This document shows positions 35,391 to 45,201 of a stretch of DNA of 64,000 nucleotides, piece after piece; position 1 is the first letter of the stretch; each line of letters opens with the position of its first letter. This stretch comes from Pleurocapsa sp. FMAR1 (GTDB lineage: Bacteria > Cyanobacteriota > Cyanobacteriia > Cyanobacteriales > Xenococcaceae), in the NCBI RefSeq assembly GCF_963665995.1, contig NZ_OY762512.1, positions 2,356,001 to 2,420,000 of the forward strand, written 5' to 3'. The translations under genes and the position numbers were made by a program. The notes below the pieces were generated by a model. The model searched no databases, was not told the origin of the DNA, and worked only from the letters and a program-made list of their open reading frames with translations.

Positions 35391-37148
35391 ATGTCTTTTG
35401 AAAAGTATCAGAAAATCTTTTATCTATCTTCAGTAATTTTATTAGTAATTACATTATTACTAGGAGTTTTTTTTCGTTTTGCCAATCTAGAAAGCAAAGT
35501 ATTTTGGGTAGATGAGGTTTCTACCGCAGTTAGGGCTTCTGGCTACACTATTCCAGAGGTTACTAATGATTTAATACAGCAGGGGATTGTCGATCGCAAG
35601 ACTTTGTTTTCTTATCAGAGACCAAGTCCTGATAAAACTTTTAGAGATAGTTTTAATGCTTTAACTAAAAGCCCAGAACACGCTCCGCTTTATTTTTTAT
35701 TAATCAGAGTATGGATGCAGTTATGGGGAGATTCGATATCTATTATACGGAGTTTTTCCGCTTGCATAAGCTTATTAGTTTTTCCCAGTTTGTACTGGCT
35801 CTGTCAGGAATTATTTGACAGACGATTAGTTAGCTGGTTAGCTATTATGTTGATGAGCGTTTCACCTTTTCATGTGGCTTATGCTCAAGAAGCCCGCCCC
35901 TATAGCTTATGGACGGTAGCTATATTATTAATGAGTGCGAGTTTTTTGAGGGCAATTAAACTCAATAATAAGCAGTCTTGGATACTATACAGCTTTAGTT
36001 TGATAATAGGTTTTTATACTTCCCTATTTTCTCTGTATGTAGCCTTTTTTCAAGGTATTTATTTTTTGCTTATCTTATCTAAAAAGCGGTTACAGGTCAG
36101 CAAAAACTATGTATTATTTTCTCTTATTTCTCTCGTAGCTTTTATTCCTTGGATATTAGTAATTATTAATAATATAGACTTGCTACATAAGAATACTAGC
36201 TGGATGCGAGGCAATTTCAACATACCTGATATTATTGCTGTTTTTATTGGTACAGATTTATTAATCTTTGGCGATTTACCTATATCCCAAAATTCCAATC
36301 CGATTCACACAGCGATCGCTTTAATTACGATTACTATTTCTACTTTAGTTGTAATAAAAGTATCTTCAAGCTGGAAAAAAAAGCCAGCTAAATTTGCCTT
36401 GTGGTTAGCCATAATTAGCAGCATATTTTTACTGTCCAGCTATATGTATTTAGATTGGATAACTATAATTGGCGCATTAGTTGCTTTGTGTATCTTGAGC
36501 TTATCTGTTTATTCTGTATATTACCTGATAGTAAATACCAAGCGCGATCGCTGGCTTTTTATTATTACTTTAATGCTTTCTCTACCAGTATCATTACTGC
36601 TGACTGATATTATTAATCAAGGGCAAAGTTCAACTGCACCCAGATATTTAATTCCGTTACAGTTGGGAATTCTAATAGCAGTTGCATATACATTAACTAG
36701 CAAAATTACAGCTATTCAAAGACAAAATTTTTGGCGGTTTGTGGTTGTGGCTTTTCTAACGTTGGGTATTTTTTCCTGCGCGCGCAACCTAAATTTGTCA
36801 CCGTTTTATCAAAAGGGAAGAAATATTAATAATCCTGCGATCGCGCAAATAATAAATCAAAACGATTCAGCTTTAGTAATTGCAGAATATAGTAGTACTA
36901 TGGATGCTTTTTCTTTAGCCTATTCCTTATCTCCACAGGTTAAATATAAGGTTATTAATCAAGGAGGGAACTTAGATGAATACATTAAAAACTTTGAAAA
37001 TATATATGTCTTAAAGCCATCTTTACAGTTAAAACAAAAATTAAAGAATAATAGACAAATTAATTTTAAACAAGTATATAAATCTCATATATTTAGTGCT
37101 GATGAATTTCCTTTAGATTTATGGTCTGTTAAACAGGTAAAAATATAA
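35391..37148 (+). CDS. GT-C family (GT39/ArnT-like) membrane glycosyltransferase
   Basis: 585 residues with about twelve transmembrane helices. After the first helix comes FWVDEVSTAVRASG near 37-50, the Asp-Glu motif of the first outside loop in PMT/ArnT-type enzymes, and later HVAYAQEARPYSLW near 163-176. The last 120 residues are extracytoplasmic. These enzymes take a sugar from a polyprenyl-phosphate donor. The next gene, a GT4 transferase, overlaps its stop by one base, so both are coupled. The acceptor (lipid A, protein or polysaccharide) is not visible in the sequence. Confidence 0.88.
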   Translation: MSFEKYQKIFYLSSVILLVITLLLGVFFRFANLESKVFWVDEVSTAVRASGYTIPEVTNDLIQQGIVDRKTLFSYQRPSPDKTFRDSFNALTKSPEHAPLYFLLIRVWMQLWGDSISIIRSFSACISLLVFPSLYWLCQELFDRRLVSWLAIMLMSVSPFHVAYAQEARPYSLWTVAILLMSASFLRAIKLNNKQSWILYSFSLIIGFYTSLFSLYVAFFQGIYFLLILSKKRLQVSKNYVLFSLISLVAFIPWILVIINNIDLLHKNTSWMRGNFNIPDIIAVFIGTDLLIFGDLPISQNSNPIHTAIALITITISTLVVIKVSSSWKKKPAKFALWLAIISSIFLLSSYMYLDWITIIGALVALCILSLSVYSVYYLIVNTKRDRWLFIITLMLSLPVSLLLTDIINQGQSSTAPRYLIPLQLGILIAVAYTLTSKITAIQRQNFWRFVVVAFLTLGIFSCARNLNLSPFYQKGRNINNPAIAQIINQNDSALVIAEYSSTMDAFSLAYSLSPQVKYKVINQGGNLDEYIKNFENIYVLKPSLQLKQKLKNNRQINFKQVYKSHIFSADEFPLDLWSVKQVKI

Positions 37149-38380
37149 TGAAAATAGCAGTTATATGTTCTAGCTTTTTTCCTGTAATAGATGGTGTAAC
37201 TATTGCAGTATTCAATAGATTAAAGCAGCTTAGTATTTTAGGACATCAGGTAATAGTATTTTGTCCAGACTATCAACCTATTAAGCATATTTATCCCGAC
37301 TATCAAGAATATATTGGTGAGATATTTCCTAATGTCAAAGTAATTAATCTTGCTAGTACAAAATCTCTCGCTTTAGACTTTGAAAGAGATGTCACAATAA
37401 AGTCCTATCAAAGAGTAATTAAGGAATTAAAAGAGTTTCAGCCAGATATTATTCATGTTGATGAAGCAGAAAGATTAGGTTTTTGCTTTCTAAAACTACC
37501 TGGGGTGAAATATGCAAGGCAAAATAATGTTCCCTGTATAGCCTGGTTTCATACTAACTATAGTGATTATTTTGATGATTATTTTAAATTACCACTAGGT
37601 ATTAACAGGTTAATTAAAAAGGTATTAGCCTTGATTTTTACCAAAATATATAATGCTTATGATTTAACTTTAGTGTCTAGTTCTGTAACTACGCAAAAGC
37701 TTACTAAGCTGGGTATTAAAAATATTTATTGTGCTGATTTACTTGGGTACGATTCAAAATATTTCGCTAATAGTAAGAGCTTTAAATTTTTTAGCGAACA
37801 ATACAACATACAGAATCTAGAAAATAAAATAAAGCTAATATTTTTGGGACGTTTAACTGCCGACAAAGGCTGGAATTTTACTTTAAAATCTCTGGCTGAT
37901 TTATCGCCTGATATCTTAAACAAGATTGCTATTATTGTTGCTGGGGATGGCGCACTTAAAGATGAAATAAAAGCATCTTTAAAACAACTAACACCTAATG
38001 TCTATTTATTAGGTAGAAGCGCACCCGAAACTGTACCCATGCTGCTAACTAATAGCGATATATTTATCACTAATTCCGAAAAAGAAACTAGAGGTTTAAC
38101 TGTTATTGAGGCTGCTGCTGCGGGAATACCTGCGATCGCACCACGAGCAGGAGGAGTTATAGATACTATTAAAGATGGGGAAACTGGCTTTCTATATCAA
38201 CCTCAGAATCAAGCGGATTTCTTGGATAAACTAAATTTGTTAATCTTTAATATTAATTTACGTCAATCAATGGGGATAAAAGCAAAAGAACTTTCTCAAC
38301 AATGGACTTGGGAACAAACTATTAATAATTTAGTTGAAATTTGGTCAGAAGAAATTAATAAATTAAGTGGAATCAACTAG
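37148..38380 (+). CDS. GT4 family glycosyltransferase
   Basis: 410 residues, GT-B fold. N-terminal donor-free domain starts IAVICSSFFPVIDGVTIAVF; the C-terminal domain has KLIFLGRLTADKGWNFTLKS near 226-245, VAGDGALKDEI, and the conserved E-x7-E region NSEKETRGLTVIEAAAAGIP near 315-334. This is the glycosyltransferase-1 family close to plant-type SqdX and PimB enzymes. Its start codon overlaps the previous stop (TAATG). It likely builds a glycolipid or polysaccharide used by the upstream membrane transferase; that link is inferred from the operon. A SqdX role in sulfolipid synthesis cannot be excluded. Confidence 0.88.
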   Translation: MKIAVICSSFFPVIDGVTIAVFNRLKQLSILGHQVIVFCPDYQPIKHIYPDYQEYIGEIFPNVKVINLASTKSLALDFERDVTIKSYQRVIKELKEFQPDIIHVDEAERLGFCFLKLPGVKYARQNNVPCIAWFHTNYSDYFDDYFKLPLGINRLIKKVLALIFTKIYNAYDLTLVSSSVTTQKLTKLGIKNIYCADLLGYDSKYFANSKSFKFFSEQYNIQNLENKIKLIFLGRLTADKGWNFTLKSLADLSPDILNKIAIIVAGDGALKDEIKASLKQLTPNVYLLGRSAPETVPMLLTNSDIFITNSEKETRGLTVIEAAAAGIPAIAPRAGGVIDTIKDGETGFLYQPQNQADFLDKLNLLIFNINLRQSMGIKAKELSQQWTWEQTINNLVEIWSEEINKLSGIN

Positions 38381-38451
38381 AACAATTAAGCCACGAAACT
38401 CTATCAACAATTACTAACACTAATGAAGAATTTAACCAGTAATTCTCAAGA

Positions 38452-40704
38452 TTAACTTTGCGCCACGTTTATGGCATTAATTTTCGGATTGCGATCGAAT
38501 AATACTTTTGGTCGTAATAAAATTTTACACAGCAGCCATAAAGAATGTAATTCTCCTGGGGTGTTTTTCCTTTTCCATTGTCCAGGGCGACAAAATAAAA
38601 GCGCAATCAGCTTTCTTTCATGCTCTAAGGCTGGAAGATTAAAATTTACATGAACCATATAAAAATCCTCACAGATATCTATTGCGGTGATGTTTCCCGA
38701 TAAAGCAATATCCTCTTCAAGAATTGATATATTTACAGGAATGGTTTCTCCTTTGATAGGCTTGCCTATTCCTGCTTGAGTCAAAGAAATATCCGCTCCT
38801 ACTTCCGAGATACGAGTCGTTACACCATAATAAGTTTTCTGGTTTGCTTCTTTTAGCTCCAATTTAATCGATCGCCGTAGGTTAAACCATTCATTAACGT
38901 CAGGTTTTGGTACATCCAATAAAATCAATAGTGCTGCGCCAATAGAAACTAAATTATAGGTACTCCAAATCCAGCCTAAATTTAAGCCCTGCATCTTTAG
39001 AGCCATTCTAGGAGAGTCGTGCATTGTAGCTAAAGCACAGGAATAGAGGTTTGACCAAAAACTGATGGCGGTAAATATAAACAGAATCAGCAAAGGAAAA
39101 GCCAACTTCCAGTTAAAAGAAAAGCGATCGCTTTTTGTACCTTTAGGAGTAACTTTAAAACTTGTAGAGAAGGGGTTAAGCATTGCCTGAATTACCGTTA
39201 CCGCCAAGGGAAACGCCAAGACTAAACCATAGATACCAGATAAAATAGCCGAGCGCGATCGATAGTTAAGCCAAGAAAAAACCGTTATTTGGGTTATGTA
39301 ATAGGGTAAGAAGAAAAAGAGAAACTCATCGGTAGTTGCCCTAATGGGAATAAGATGCAAAAAGGCATAAGCTAAGGGCATAAGCAGGAAAAACACGCTG
39401 GAGATACTGGTAAACCAATGAAGTAAACCTTCTAAGTGCGCCAGTCTTTGCAAGGGATTTAAACCAGGAATAGTTAAGGGATTAGATTTGATAAAAAATG
39501 CCTGTAAAGTTCCTCTTGCCCAACGCAGCCTTTGGGTAGCATGGGCAGCAATATTTTCCGCAGCCAAACCTGCACTTAGCTTCTCATCAATATATGCCAA
39601 ACGATAACCCTGCGCCGATAGACGAATACCTGTAAAATAATCTTCACTCAGAGAATCCGTCACAAAACCGCCAATAGATTTTAAAGCTTGGCGACGCACC
39701 ACAAAAGAAGTCCCAGAGCAAACTACGCTTCCCGCACCATCTTTGACAGGCTGTAGCTGACGATAAAATACTTCTTCTTCTGGAGTTAATACATCTTCTA
39801 AACCTAAATTACGGGCAATAGGATCGATGTTATAAAAACTTTGAGGAGTTTGCACCAAAGCTAATTTATCATCCTGAAAAAAGCCCAACGTCCGCTGTAA
39901 AAAATTCTTGGTAGGGATAAAGTCGGCATCAAAAATAGCAATAAATTCTCCATCAGTTAGAGGGATAGCATGATTGATGTTTCCTGCTTTTGCATGATAA
40001 TTATTAGAACGGGTTAGATATTTACAGCCCAACTCTGCTGCTAGCTGGGCAACGTTTGAGCGTCTGTTATCGTCTAATAGGTAAATAGTTTTGGGTTCAT
40101 ATTCAATCGCCTGGCAGCCAATAATTGTCCGCCGTAAAATAAATTCTGGCTCATCAAAAGTCGGTACAAAAATATCAACTGTAGGGCGGAAATTGCCCGC
40201 AACTACTGGTGCAGACAGATGATCTACTTCTCGTCGTCTGTCTTTAACCTTTAACATCAAAAATAGCTGGAGACTATTGTTGAATAGAGCAAACATCTCT
40301 AAGACAAATAAGCCAATGCTAAATGTTCCTTCCAAAGGATCACTCAAATTCAAAGTAGAAAGCGATCTCCACTGCACATAACGAAAAGTTAAAATCAATA
40401 GAATAGCAACGACGACAAATCTTGACCATCCTCTAGGTTCAGGAGAAACTTTGGTAATTACAAATACTAACAGAAACACTGCGATCGCAGGTAAAAGCAA
40501 AAACCGACTCATAACCATCGGTGCTTCTACCCAGATGGGAGGCTCTTCCTGCAACAAATTTAAGTAGGCAAAAACATTTGTAACAACTCCTATGCCAATT
40601 GCCCAAAGAATAGCAACCGCCGCCGCAATCAAGACGATTCCTACCAAGAATAAAGTAGCCAATTGTGGTCGAATAGTTTTGGCGGTATTTTTGGTAATAG
40701 TCAT
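38452..40704 (-). CDS. Cellulose-synthase-like glycosyltransferase (GT2) with PilZ domain
   Basis: 750 residues. Four helices lie at the N-terminus (near 17-40, 60-83, 93-110, 125-147), then a cytoplasmic GT2 domain with YLLDDNRRSNVAQLA, IFDADFIPTKNFL, SLSEDYFTG and QRLRWARGTLQAF (the D,D,D,QxxRW set of processive beta-synthases), then four more helices. The C-terminal 120 residues match PilZ (FNLRRSIKLEL near 632, GADISLTQAGIGKP near 655), which binds cyclic-di-GMP. This is the BcsA/CesA layout. No bcsB, bcsC or bcsZ neighbour is present, as in several cyanobacteria that use other partners. Product could be cellulose or another beta-glucan. Confidence 0.9.
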   Translation of the reverse strand: MTITKNTAKTIRPQLATLFLVGIVLIAAAVAILWAIGIGVVTNVFAYLNLLQEEPPIWVEAPMVMSRFLLLPAIAVFLLVFVITKVSPEPRGWSRFVVVAILLILTFRYVQWRSLSTLNLSDPLEGTFSIGLFVLEMFALFNNSLQLFLMLKVKDRRREVDHLSAPVVAGNFRPTVDIFVPTFDEPEFILRRTIIGCQAIEYEPKTIYLLDDNRRSNVAQLAAELGCKYLTRSNNYHAKAGNINHAIPLTDGEFIAIFDADFIPTKNFLQRTLGFFQDDKLALVQTPQSFYNIDPIARNLGLEDVLTPEEEVFYRQLQPVKDGAGSVVCSGTSFVVRRQALKSIGGFVTDSLSEDYFTGIRLSAQGYRLAYIDEKLSAGLAAENIAAHATQRLRWARGTLQAFFIKSNPLTIPGLNPLQRLAHLEGLLHWFTSISSVFFLLMPLAYAFLHLIPIRATTDEFLFFFLPYYITQITVFSWLNYRSRSAILSGIYGLVLAFPLAVTVIQAMLNPFSTSFKVTPKGTKSDRFSFNWKLAFPLLILFIFTAISFWSNLYSCALATMHDSPRMALKMQGLNLGWIWSTYNLVSIGAALLILLDVPKPDVNEWFNLRRSIKLELKEANQKTYYGVTTRISEVGADISLTQAGIGKPIKGETIPVNISILEEDIALSGNITAIDICEDFYMVHVNFNLPALEHERKLIALLFCRPGQWKRKNTPGELHSLWLLCKILLRPKVLFDRNPKINAINVAQS

Positions 40705-40928
40705 AGCGTTATTGATTGAAAGTATGAAATAAATAGTGTTACTGTTTATAGTTCTTGGCTTGTCTACAAGCCAAGAACTTATTCATAAAAAAGATTTAAT
40801 ATTATTGCCTTTAATTAATTTTAGTCGGACACAATTCAATTCTGGATAATGAGTCAAGCCTTAAATTGAACTTAATGCTAATTCAGGAATCATCAGGTAG
40901 TAAACGGACTAATTTTGGCGATCGCTAC

Positions 40929-41318
40929 TCAACTTCCAGAAGACTTAATCACAATACCCACAAAAGCAAATATCCCTGTGACAAATATTGATATGGCAAC
41001 AACAAAAGCCAGAGAAGAACGAGATTTATATCTATAGTTTTCGTGTTGAATATGTCGTAATTCTTGGCGATGTTCAAAGGCTGCTAGGAAAATTGCACAA
41101 GTGCCGATGCCGATAAAAGAAAGACCCAAAATTCGGGTTATATAAAGCGAGTCGTCCATATAATCTTTTTGCAATGTCGTTACAATACGGTCTACCCCAA
41201 ATCCAAAGCTAATTAGTGACAAACAGGTACGAATCCACGCCATGAGAGTGCGTTCTGCTGCTGCGCGGTTACGCTCTTTAGCTAATTCGGTATTCGTACT
41301 TGGCGTATTATTTGACAT
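40929..41318 (-). CDS. DUF202 family small membrane protein
   Basis: 129 residues. After a polar start, NRAAAERTLMAWIRTCLSLI near 16-35 is the DUF202 signature, with three helices in all (near 27-43, 64-80 and 103-123). The function is not known; a related domain ends some yeast VTC polyphosphate polymerases. It is divergent from lpxB by 100 bases. Confidence 0.88.
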   Translation of the reverse strand: MSNNTPSTNTELAKERNRAAAERTLMAWIRTCLSLISFGFGVDRIVTTLQKDYMDDSLYITRILGLSFIGIGTCAIFLAAFEHRQELRHIQHENYRYKSRSSLAFVVAISIFVTGIFAFVGIVIKSSGS

Positions 41319-41418
41319 GACGTTTTAAGTAATAAGTAATGATTTATTAACTATCAATATTTAACGTCTAAAATCAACCAGGGTATTGACAATAACTTAA
41401 TTTAAATAAAATCTTTAT

Positions 41419-42594
41419 ATGAAAATTTTTATCAGTACAGGAGAGGTTTCTGGAGATTTACAGGGTTCAATGTTGATTGAGTCCTTGTATAAACTAGCTG
41501 CACAAAAGAATATCGATCTCGAAATTGCTGGATTAGGTGGCGATCGCATGGAGGCAACAGGAGCAAATATTATTGCCAATACCGCAGCTATTGGCTCAAT
41601 GGGATTTATTGAAGGATTACCGTTTGTCTTACCAACGATCAAGATTCAAAGCCTGACTAAAAAATATATTCAGACCAATACCCCTGATATTTTAGTTTTG
41701 ATTGATTATCCTACTCCTAATTTAGCTCTGGCTAGCTATGTAAAAAAGCATTTTCCTCAAATACCAGTGGTATATTACATTGCCCCCCAAGATTGGGCAG
41801 TACCAATGTTAAATAATACCTCCAAAATTGCCCAGGTTGTAGATAAGTTACTGGCAATTTTTCCTGCCGAAGCTAAGTATTTTAGCGATCAAGATATTGA
41901 CGTTACCTGGGTGGGGCATCCTTTGCTCGATCGCCTGGCAACTGCACCAGATAGAAATCAAGCCCGACTAAATCTAGGTATTGAGCCAGAAGAACAGATT
42001 ATTACTCTTTTACCTGCTTCTCGCCAGCAGGAAATTAAATATCTGCTACCCGTTATCTGTCAGGCTGCACAGCAAATTCAGCAGCAGCAACCTAACATTA
42101 AATTTTTAATTCCAGTATCTCTGCCTAGCTACAGAGACGCAATCACCTCAGCAGTCCAACAACATAATCTACCGGCGAAAATCCTCACGGGTGACGAGAC
42201 TATAGACGCGATCGCTGCTGCGGATCTGGCTATTACCAAATCAGGTACGGTTAACCTAGAAATTGCCTTGCTCAATATTCCCCAGGTGGTTATCTATCGC
42301 CTTAATCCTTTGACTGCCTGGATAGCCCGTAAGATACTGCGCTTTTCTATTCCCTTGATGTCACCACCTAACTTGCTCCTAAATCAAAAAATAGTTCCCG
42401 AATTACAACAAGAAGATGTAACTGCCGATAATATTGCCACTGAAGCGATGCAACTTTTAACAAATGTTCAAACTAGACAAGAAATAATTGCAGGATATCA
42501 ACAGATGCGATCGCTTTTAGGTACCGTTGGAGTTTGCGATCGCACTGCTGTTGAAATTCTGAACTTAGCTAACAAAATTCCCATCAAAACTTAG
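41419..42594 (+). CDS. lpxB: Lipid-A-disaccharide synthase
   Basis: 391 residues, normal length. GEVSGDLQGSMLIESLYKLA near 7-26 and AGLGGDRMEATGANIIANTA near 37-56 are the start of the GT19 family, and ASRQQEIKYLLPVICQAAQQ, TKSGTVNLEIALLNIPQVV and MSPPNLLLNQKIVPELQQED mark the nucleotide-binding half. It joins UDP-diacylglucosamine and lipid X to the lipid A disaccharide at the inner membrane. The other lpx genes are elsewhere. Its last 11 bases overlap the convergent ppk2. Confidence 0.96.
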   Translation: MKIFISTGEVSGDLQGSMLIESLYKLAAQKNIDLEIAGLGGDRMEATGANIIANTAAIGSMGFIEGLPFVLPTIKIQSLTKKYIQTNTPDILVLIDYPTPNLALASYVKKHFPQIPVVYYIAPQDWAVPMLNNTSKIAQVVDKLLAIFPAEAKYFSDQDIDVTWVGHPLLDRLATAPDRNQARLNLGIEPEEQIITLLPASRQQEIKYLLPVICQAAQQIQQQQPNIKFLIPVSLPSYRDAITSAVQQHNLPAKILTGDETIDAIAAADLAITKSGTVNLEIALLNIPQVVIYRLNPLTAWIARKILRFSIPLMSPPNLLLNQKIVPELQQEDVTADNIATEAMQLLTNVQTRQEIIAGYQQMRSLLGTVGVCDRTAVEILNLANKIPIKT

Positions 42595-43438
42595 CTGGAA
42601 CAAAGTTTTGAGTATCTATTGGTGGGCGTTCATAGTCTATTGCTTTTTGGCGGTCTGGCAATTCAATCTTTCTGGCTGGCAAATCTTCGTAGGGAACATT
42701 CTTAAGCAGATGACTAATACAGTTTAATCTTGCCTTTTTCTTAACGTCAGCCTCTACTACATTCCAAGGAGATTCAGGAACGTCTGTAGCAGCAAACATA
42801 TCATCTTTGGCTCGTGAATAATCTATCCATTTTTCCCTGGCTTCTAAATCCATGGGGCTAATTTTCCAGCGTTTTGTCGGATCTTCGATTCGAGCTTGAA
42901 AACGTTTTTCCTGTTCATGGTCGCTAACCGAAAACCAATATTTAATTAAGATAATACCCGATCGCTGAATCATCATTTCAAATTGAGGACACGAGCGCAT
43001 AAATTCGTTGTATTCATCATAGGTACAAAAGTCCATTACCTTTTCTACCCCAGCGCGATTATACCAACTGCGATCAAATAATACTATTTCTCCTGCTGCG
43101 GGGAGATGAGCCACGTATCTTTGAAAATACCATTGATTCTTTTCGTGATCGCTGGGTGTCCCCAAAGCTACCACTCTACAAATACGGGGATTTAAACGTT
43201 TAGTAATGCGTTTTATTGTTCCTCCTTTACCCGCTGCATCTCTACCCTCAAAAAGCACTACAACTTTTAAACCTTTTTCTTTCACCCATCGTTGCAATTT
43301 AACTAGCTCTAGCTGTAGCTTTTTCAGTTCTTTTTTATATTTTTTTTTGCTTAGTTTTTTTGATTTGTCTTTACTTTTTTTGCCGTTTTTTTCGGTTTCA
43401 GCGATACCATTTGCCTGTTTATTACTCATATTTCCCAT
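42584..43438 (-). CDS. ppk2: Polyphosphate kinase 2
   Basis: 284 residues. A very lysine-rich N-terminal tail (KNGKKSKDKSKKLSKKKYKK near 16-35) precedes one PPK2 domain: Walker A VLFEGRDAAGKGGTIKRI near 61-78, Walker B region VLFDRSWYNRAGVEKVM near 118-134, and ARIEDPTKRWKISPMDLEAR. Single-domain PPK2 enzymes phosphorylate nucleoside diphosphates with polyphosphate, or the reverse; class I is likely from length. It is convergent and overlapping with lpxB and downstream of amt, separated by a strong hairpin. Confidence 0.93.
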   Translation of the reverse strand: MGNMSNKQANGIAETEKNGKKSKDKSKKLSKKKYKKELKKLQLELVKLQRWVKEKGLKVVVLFEGRDAAGKGGTIKRITKRLNPRICRVVALGTPSDHEKNQWYFQRYVAHLPAAGEIVLFDRSWYNRAGVEKVMDFCTYDEYNEFMRSCPQFEMMIQRSGIILIKYWFSVSDHEQEKRFQARIEDPTKRWKISPMDLEAREKWIDYSRAKDDMFAATDVPESPWNVVEADVKKKARLNCISHLLKNVPYEDLPARKIELPDRQKAIDYERPPIDTQNFVPAKF

Positions 43439-43479
43439 TTCTCTGTAGTTAATTGATTACTCAATAGCTATATAGCTAC

Positions 43480-43519
43480 AAATCTAAAAGCTGTAAAAAA
43501 AATTACAGCTTTTAGATTT
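43480..43519 (-). terminator. Long AT-rich inverted repeat between amt and ppk2
   Basis: Perfect 17-bp arms AAATCTAAAAGCTGTAA / TTACAGCTTTTAGATTT around six bases of A, 4 bases past the amt stop. Probably ends the amt transcript and keeps ppk2 separate, though it lacks the GC-rich stem of a classical terminator. Confidence 0.65.
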
Positions 43520-43522
43520 GGT

Positions 43523-45007
43523 TTATCTTAAAGTTTTACTTTGCTTTACATTTATCCCCGCAGTCTTTACACCCCCACTCAAGACATCAGACTCTTTAAC
43601 AAAGCCACTGTATGCCTCCATACCGTGTTCACTAATGTCTAAACCTTGGATTTCGGCTGGTTCGTGAACTCGAATACCGATAGTTACCTTCAGCAAAGTC
43701 CAAACAATGGCACTAAAGACCACAGTAAACGCTCCTACCGCCAGAACTCCAATGATTTGAGTCAAAAGATTACCGCTACCAAAGATACCTACCGCGAGAG
43801 TTCCCCAAATACCACAGACCAAGTGAACTGAAGTTGCACCAACAGGGTCATCAATTTTGATATTGTCGAAAAAACCAACTGAGAAGACGACAATTATACC
43901 AGCGATCGCGCCAATTATCACGGCGGAGACATAACTAACATCGTTGCAACCAGCGGTAATGCCAACTAATCCAGCTAAAATACCGTTGATAATCATTGAT
44001 ATATCGGGTTTGCCGTCTTTGACCCAAGAAGTAAGGGTAGCAGTTGTACCACCTGCTGCTGCTGCTAAATTAGTTGTCAGAGCAATATAAGGAACGTTGG
44101 CATCTGCTGCCAGTTCTGAACCAGGATTAAACCCAAACCAGCCAATCCACAGGATTAGACAACCTAGAGTTGCAAAGCCCATATTATGTCCTGGTATTGC
44201 GCTAGATCTTCCTTCTTGGTATTTACCCAATCTAGGGCCTAAGATAAAAGCACCGACTAAAGCTGCCCAGCCACCTACGGTGTGAACCACCGTAGAGCCA
44301 GCAAAGTCTTTAAAGCCCATTTCGCTTAACCAACCTCCATCCCACACCCAATGTCCTGTAATAGGATAAGAGATAGCAACTAGCAAGGTACTAAAGATCA
44401 GAAAAGCAGAAAACTCAATTCGTTCTGCTACAGCACCAGAGACGATGGTTGCAGCCGTAGCAGCAAAGGCTACCTGGAACAAAAAAGAAACTGCTGGAGG
44501 AACTGCTAGGGGGTAGGGATCATCACCGTAAGCAGCAGCATCGCCATTAAAAAAGAAGCCGTGAGTACCGATTAAAGAATTACCTTCTCCATACATTAAG
44601 CCATAACCAATTGCCCAGTAAGCAAGAGTTGCGATCGCAAATACGATCAGGTTTTTTGCTAGAACATTGACTGCATTTTTTTGGCGACAAAATCCCGCTT
44701 CTAGCATTCCAAATCCAGCATTCATAAAGATTACTAGAATCGAACTAGACAAGATAAAAACCGTGTCCAGCATCACTCTAAGCTCATCGAAGTTTTTAGG
44801 AGCTTCAAAATCTTGAGCGGAGACTGCTGCATTCTGGCCTATTACTATTAATGCTGCTAAAGGAATACAAGCAAGCCAGTAGGGCGGAAAATATCTAAAT
44901 ATTACCTTTATAGGTTGAGGAATTGAAGCATTAGACTGTGAACTTGGCAGAATACCTTTATTCTTTGGTAGCGATATATTCTTGTTTCTTGATAATTTGA
45001 AATTCAT
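43523..45007 (-). CDS. amt: Ammonium transporter Amt
   Basis: 494 residues. An N-terminal extension of about 70 residues ends in a hydrophobic segment that may be a signal ([20 protein letters not shown]), then eleven helices. Amt hallmarks are [22 protein letters not shown] near 101-122, [20 protein letters not shown] near 238-257 with the pore histidine, [11 protein letters not shown]-like [20 protein letters not shown] near 395 with the second histidine, and a cytoplasmic C-tail ([18 protein letters not shown]). The tail residues are those that contact GlnB in the family. It lies downstream of glnN in the same direction with 194 bases between. Confidence 0.96.
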   Translation of the reverse strand: MNFKLSRNKNISLPKNKGILPSSQSNASIPQPIKVIFRYFPPYWLACIPLAALIVIGQNAAVSAQDFEAPKNFDELRVMLDTVFILSSSILVIFMNAGFGMLEAGFCRQKNAVNVLAKNLIVFAIATLAYWAIGYGLMYGEGNSLIGTHGFFFNGDAAAYGDDPYPLAVPPAVSFLFQVAFAATAATIVSGAVAERIEFSAFLIFSTLLVAISYPITGHWVWDGGWLSEMGFKDFAGSTVVHTVGGWAALVGAFILGPRLGKYQEGRSSAIPGHNMGFATLGCLILWIGWFGFNPGSELAADANVPYIALTTNLAAAAGGTTATLTSWVKDGKPDISMIINGILAGLVGITAGCNDVSYVSAVIIGAIAGIIVVFSVGFFDNIKIDDPVGATSVHLVCGIWGTLAVGIFGSGNLLTQIIGVLAVGAFTVVFSAIVWTLLKVTIGIRVHEPAEIQGLDISEHGMEAYSGFVKESDVLSGGVKTAGINVKQSKTLR

Positions 45008-45124
45008 TAATTCTGAGACTTACTTGGAACGATTTTGCGCTCGATAAGGGATAAAACTTATACCAAATTAAATGGTATTTACTACTAGATATAGCAATAC
45101 CAACTGTGCTATAGGACAATATGA

Positions 45125-45150
45125 ATTTTAGGGGCGAATAGCCCCTACAT
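45125..45150. repeat. Copy of the TAGGGGCGAA palindromic repeat
   Basis: AGGGGCGAATAGCCCCT lies in the amt upstream gap. It is the same family as the copies at 53861-53883 and 54141-54223 inside the olefin synthase gene, here shortened. Confidence 0.5.
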
Positions 45151-45201
45151 AAACCTGATGTCACTACCTACAAACCTAAAGCTATACTACAAATAATGAT
45201 G

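Noticed and set aside
35391-37148. Phase-variation or invertible element at the glycosyltransferase pair
   Set aside because: No inverted repeats flank the block and no recombinase gene is present.
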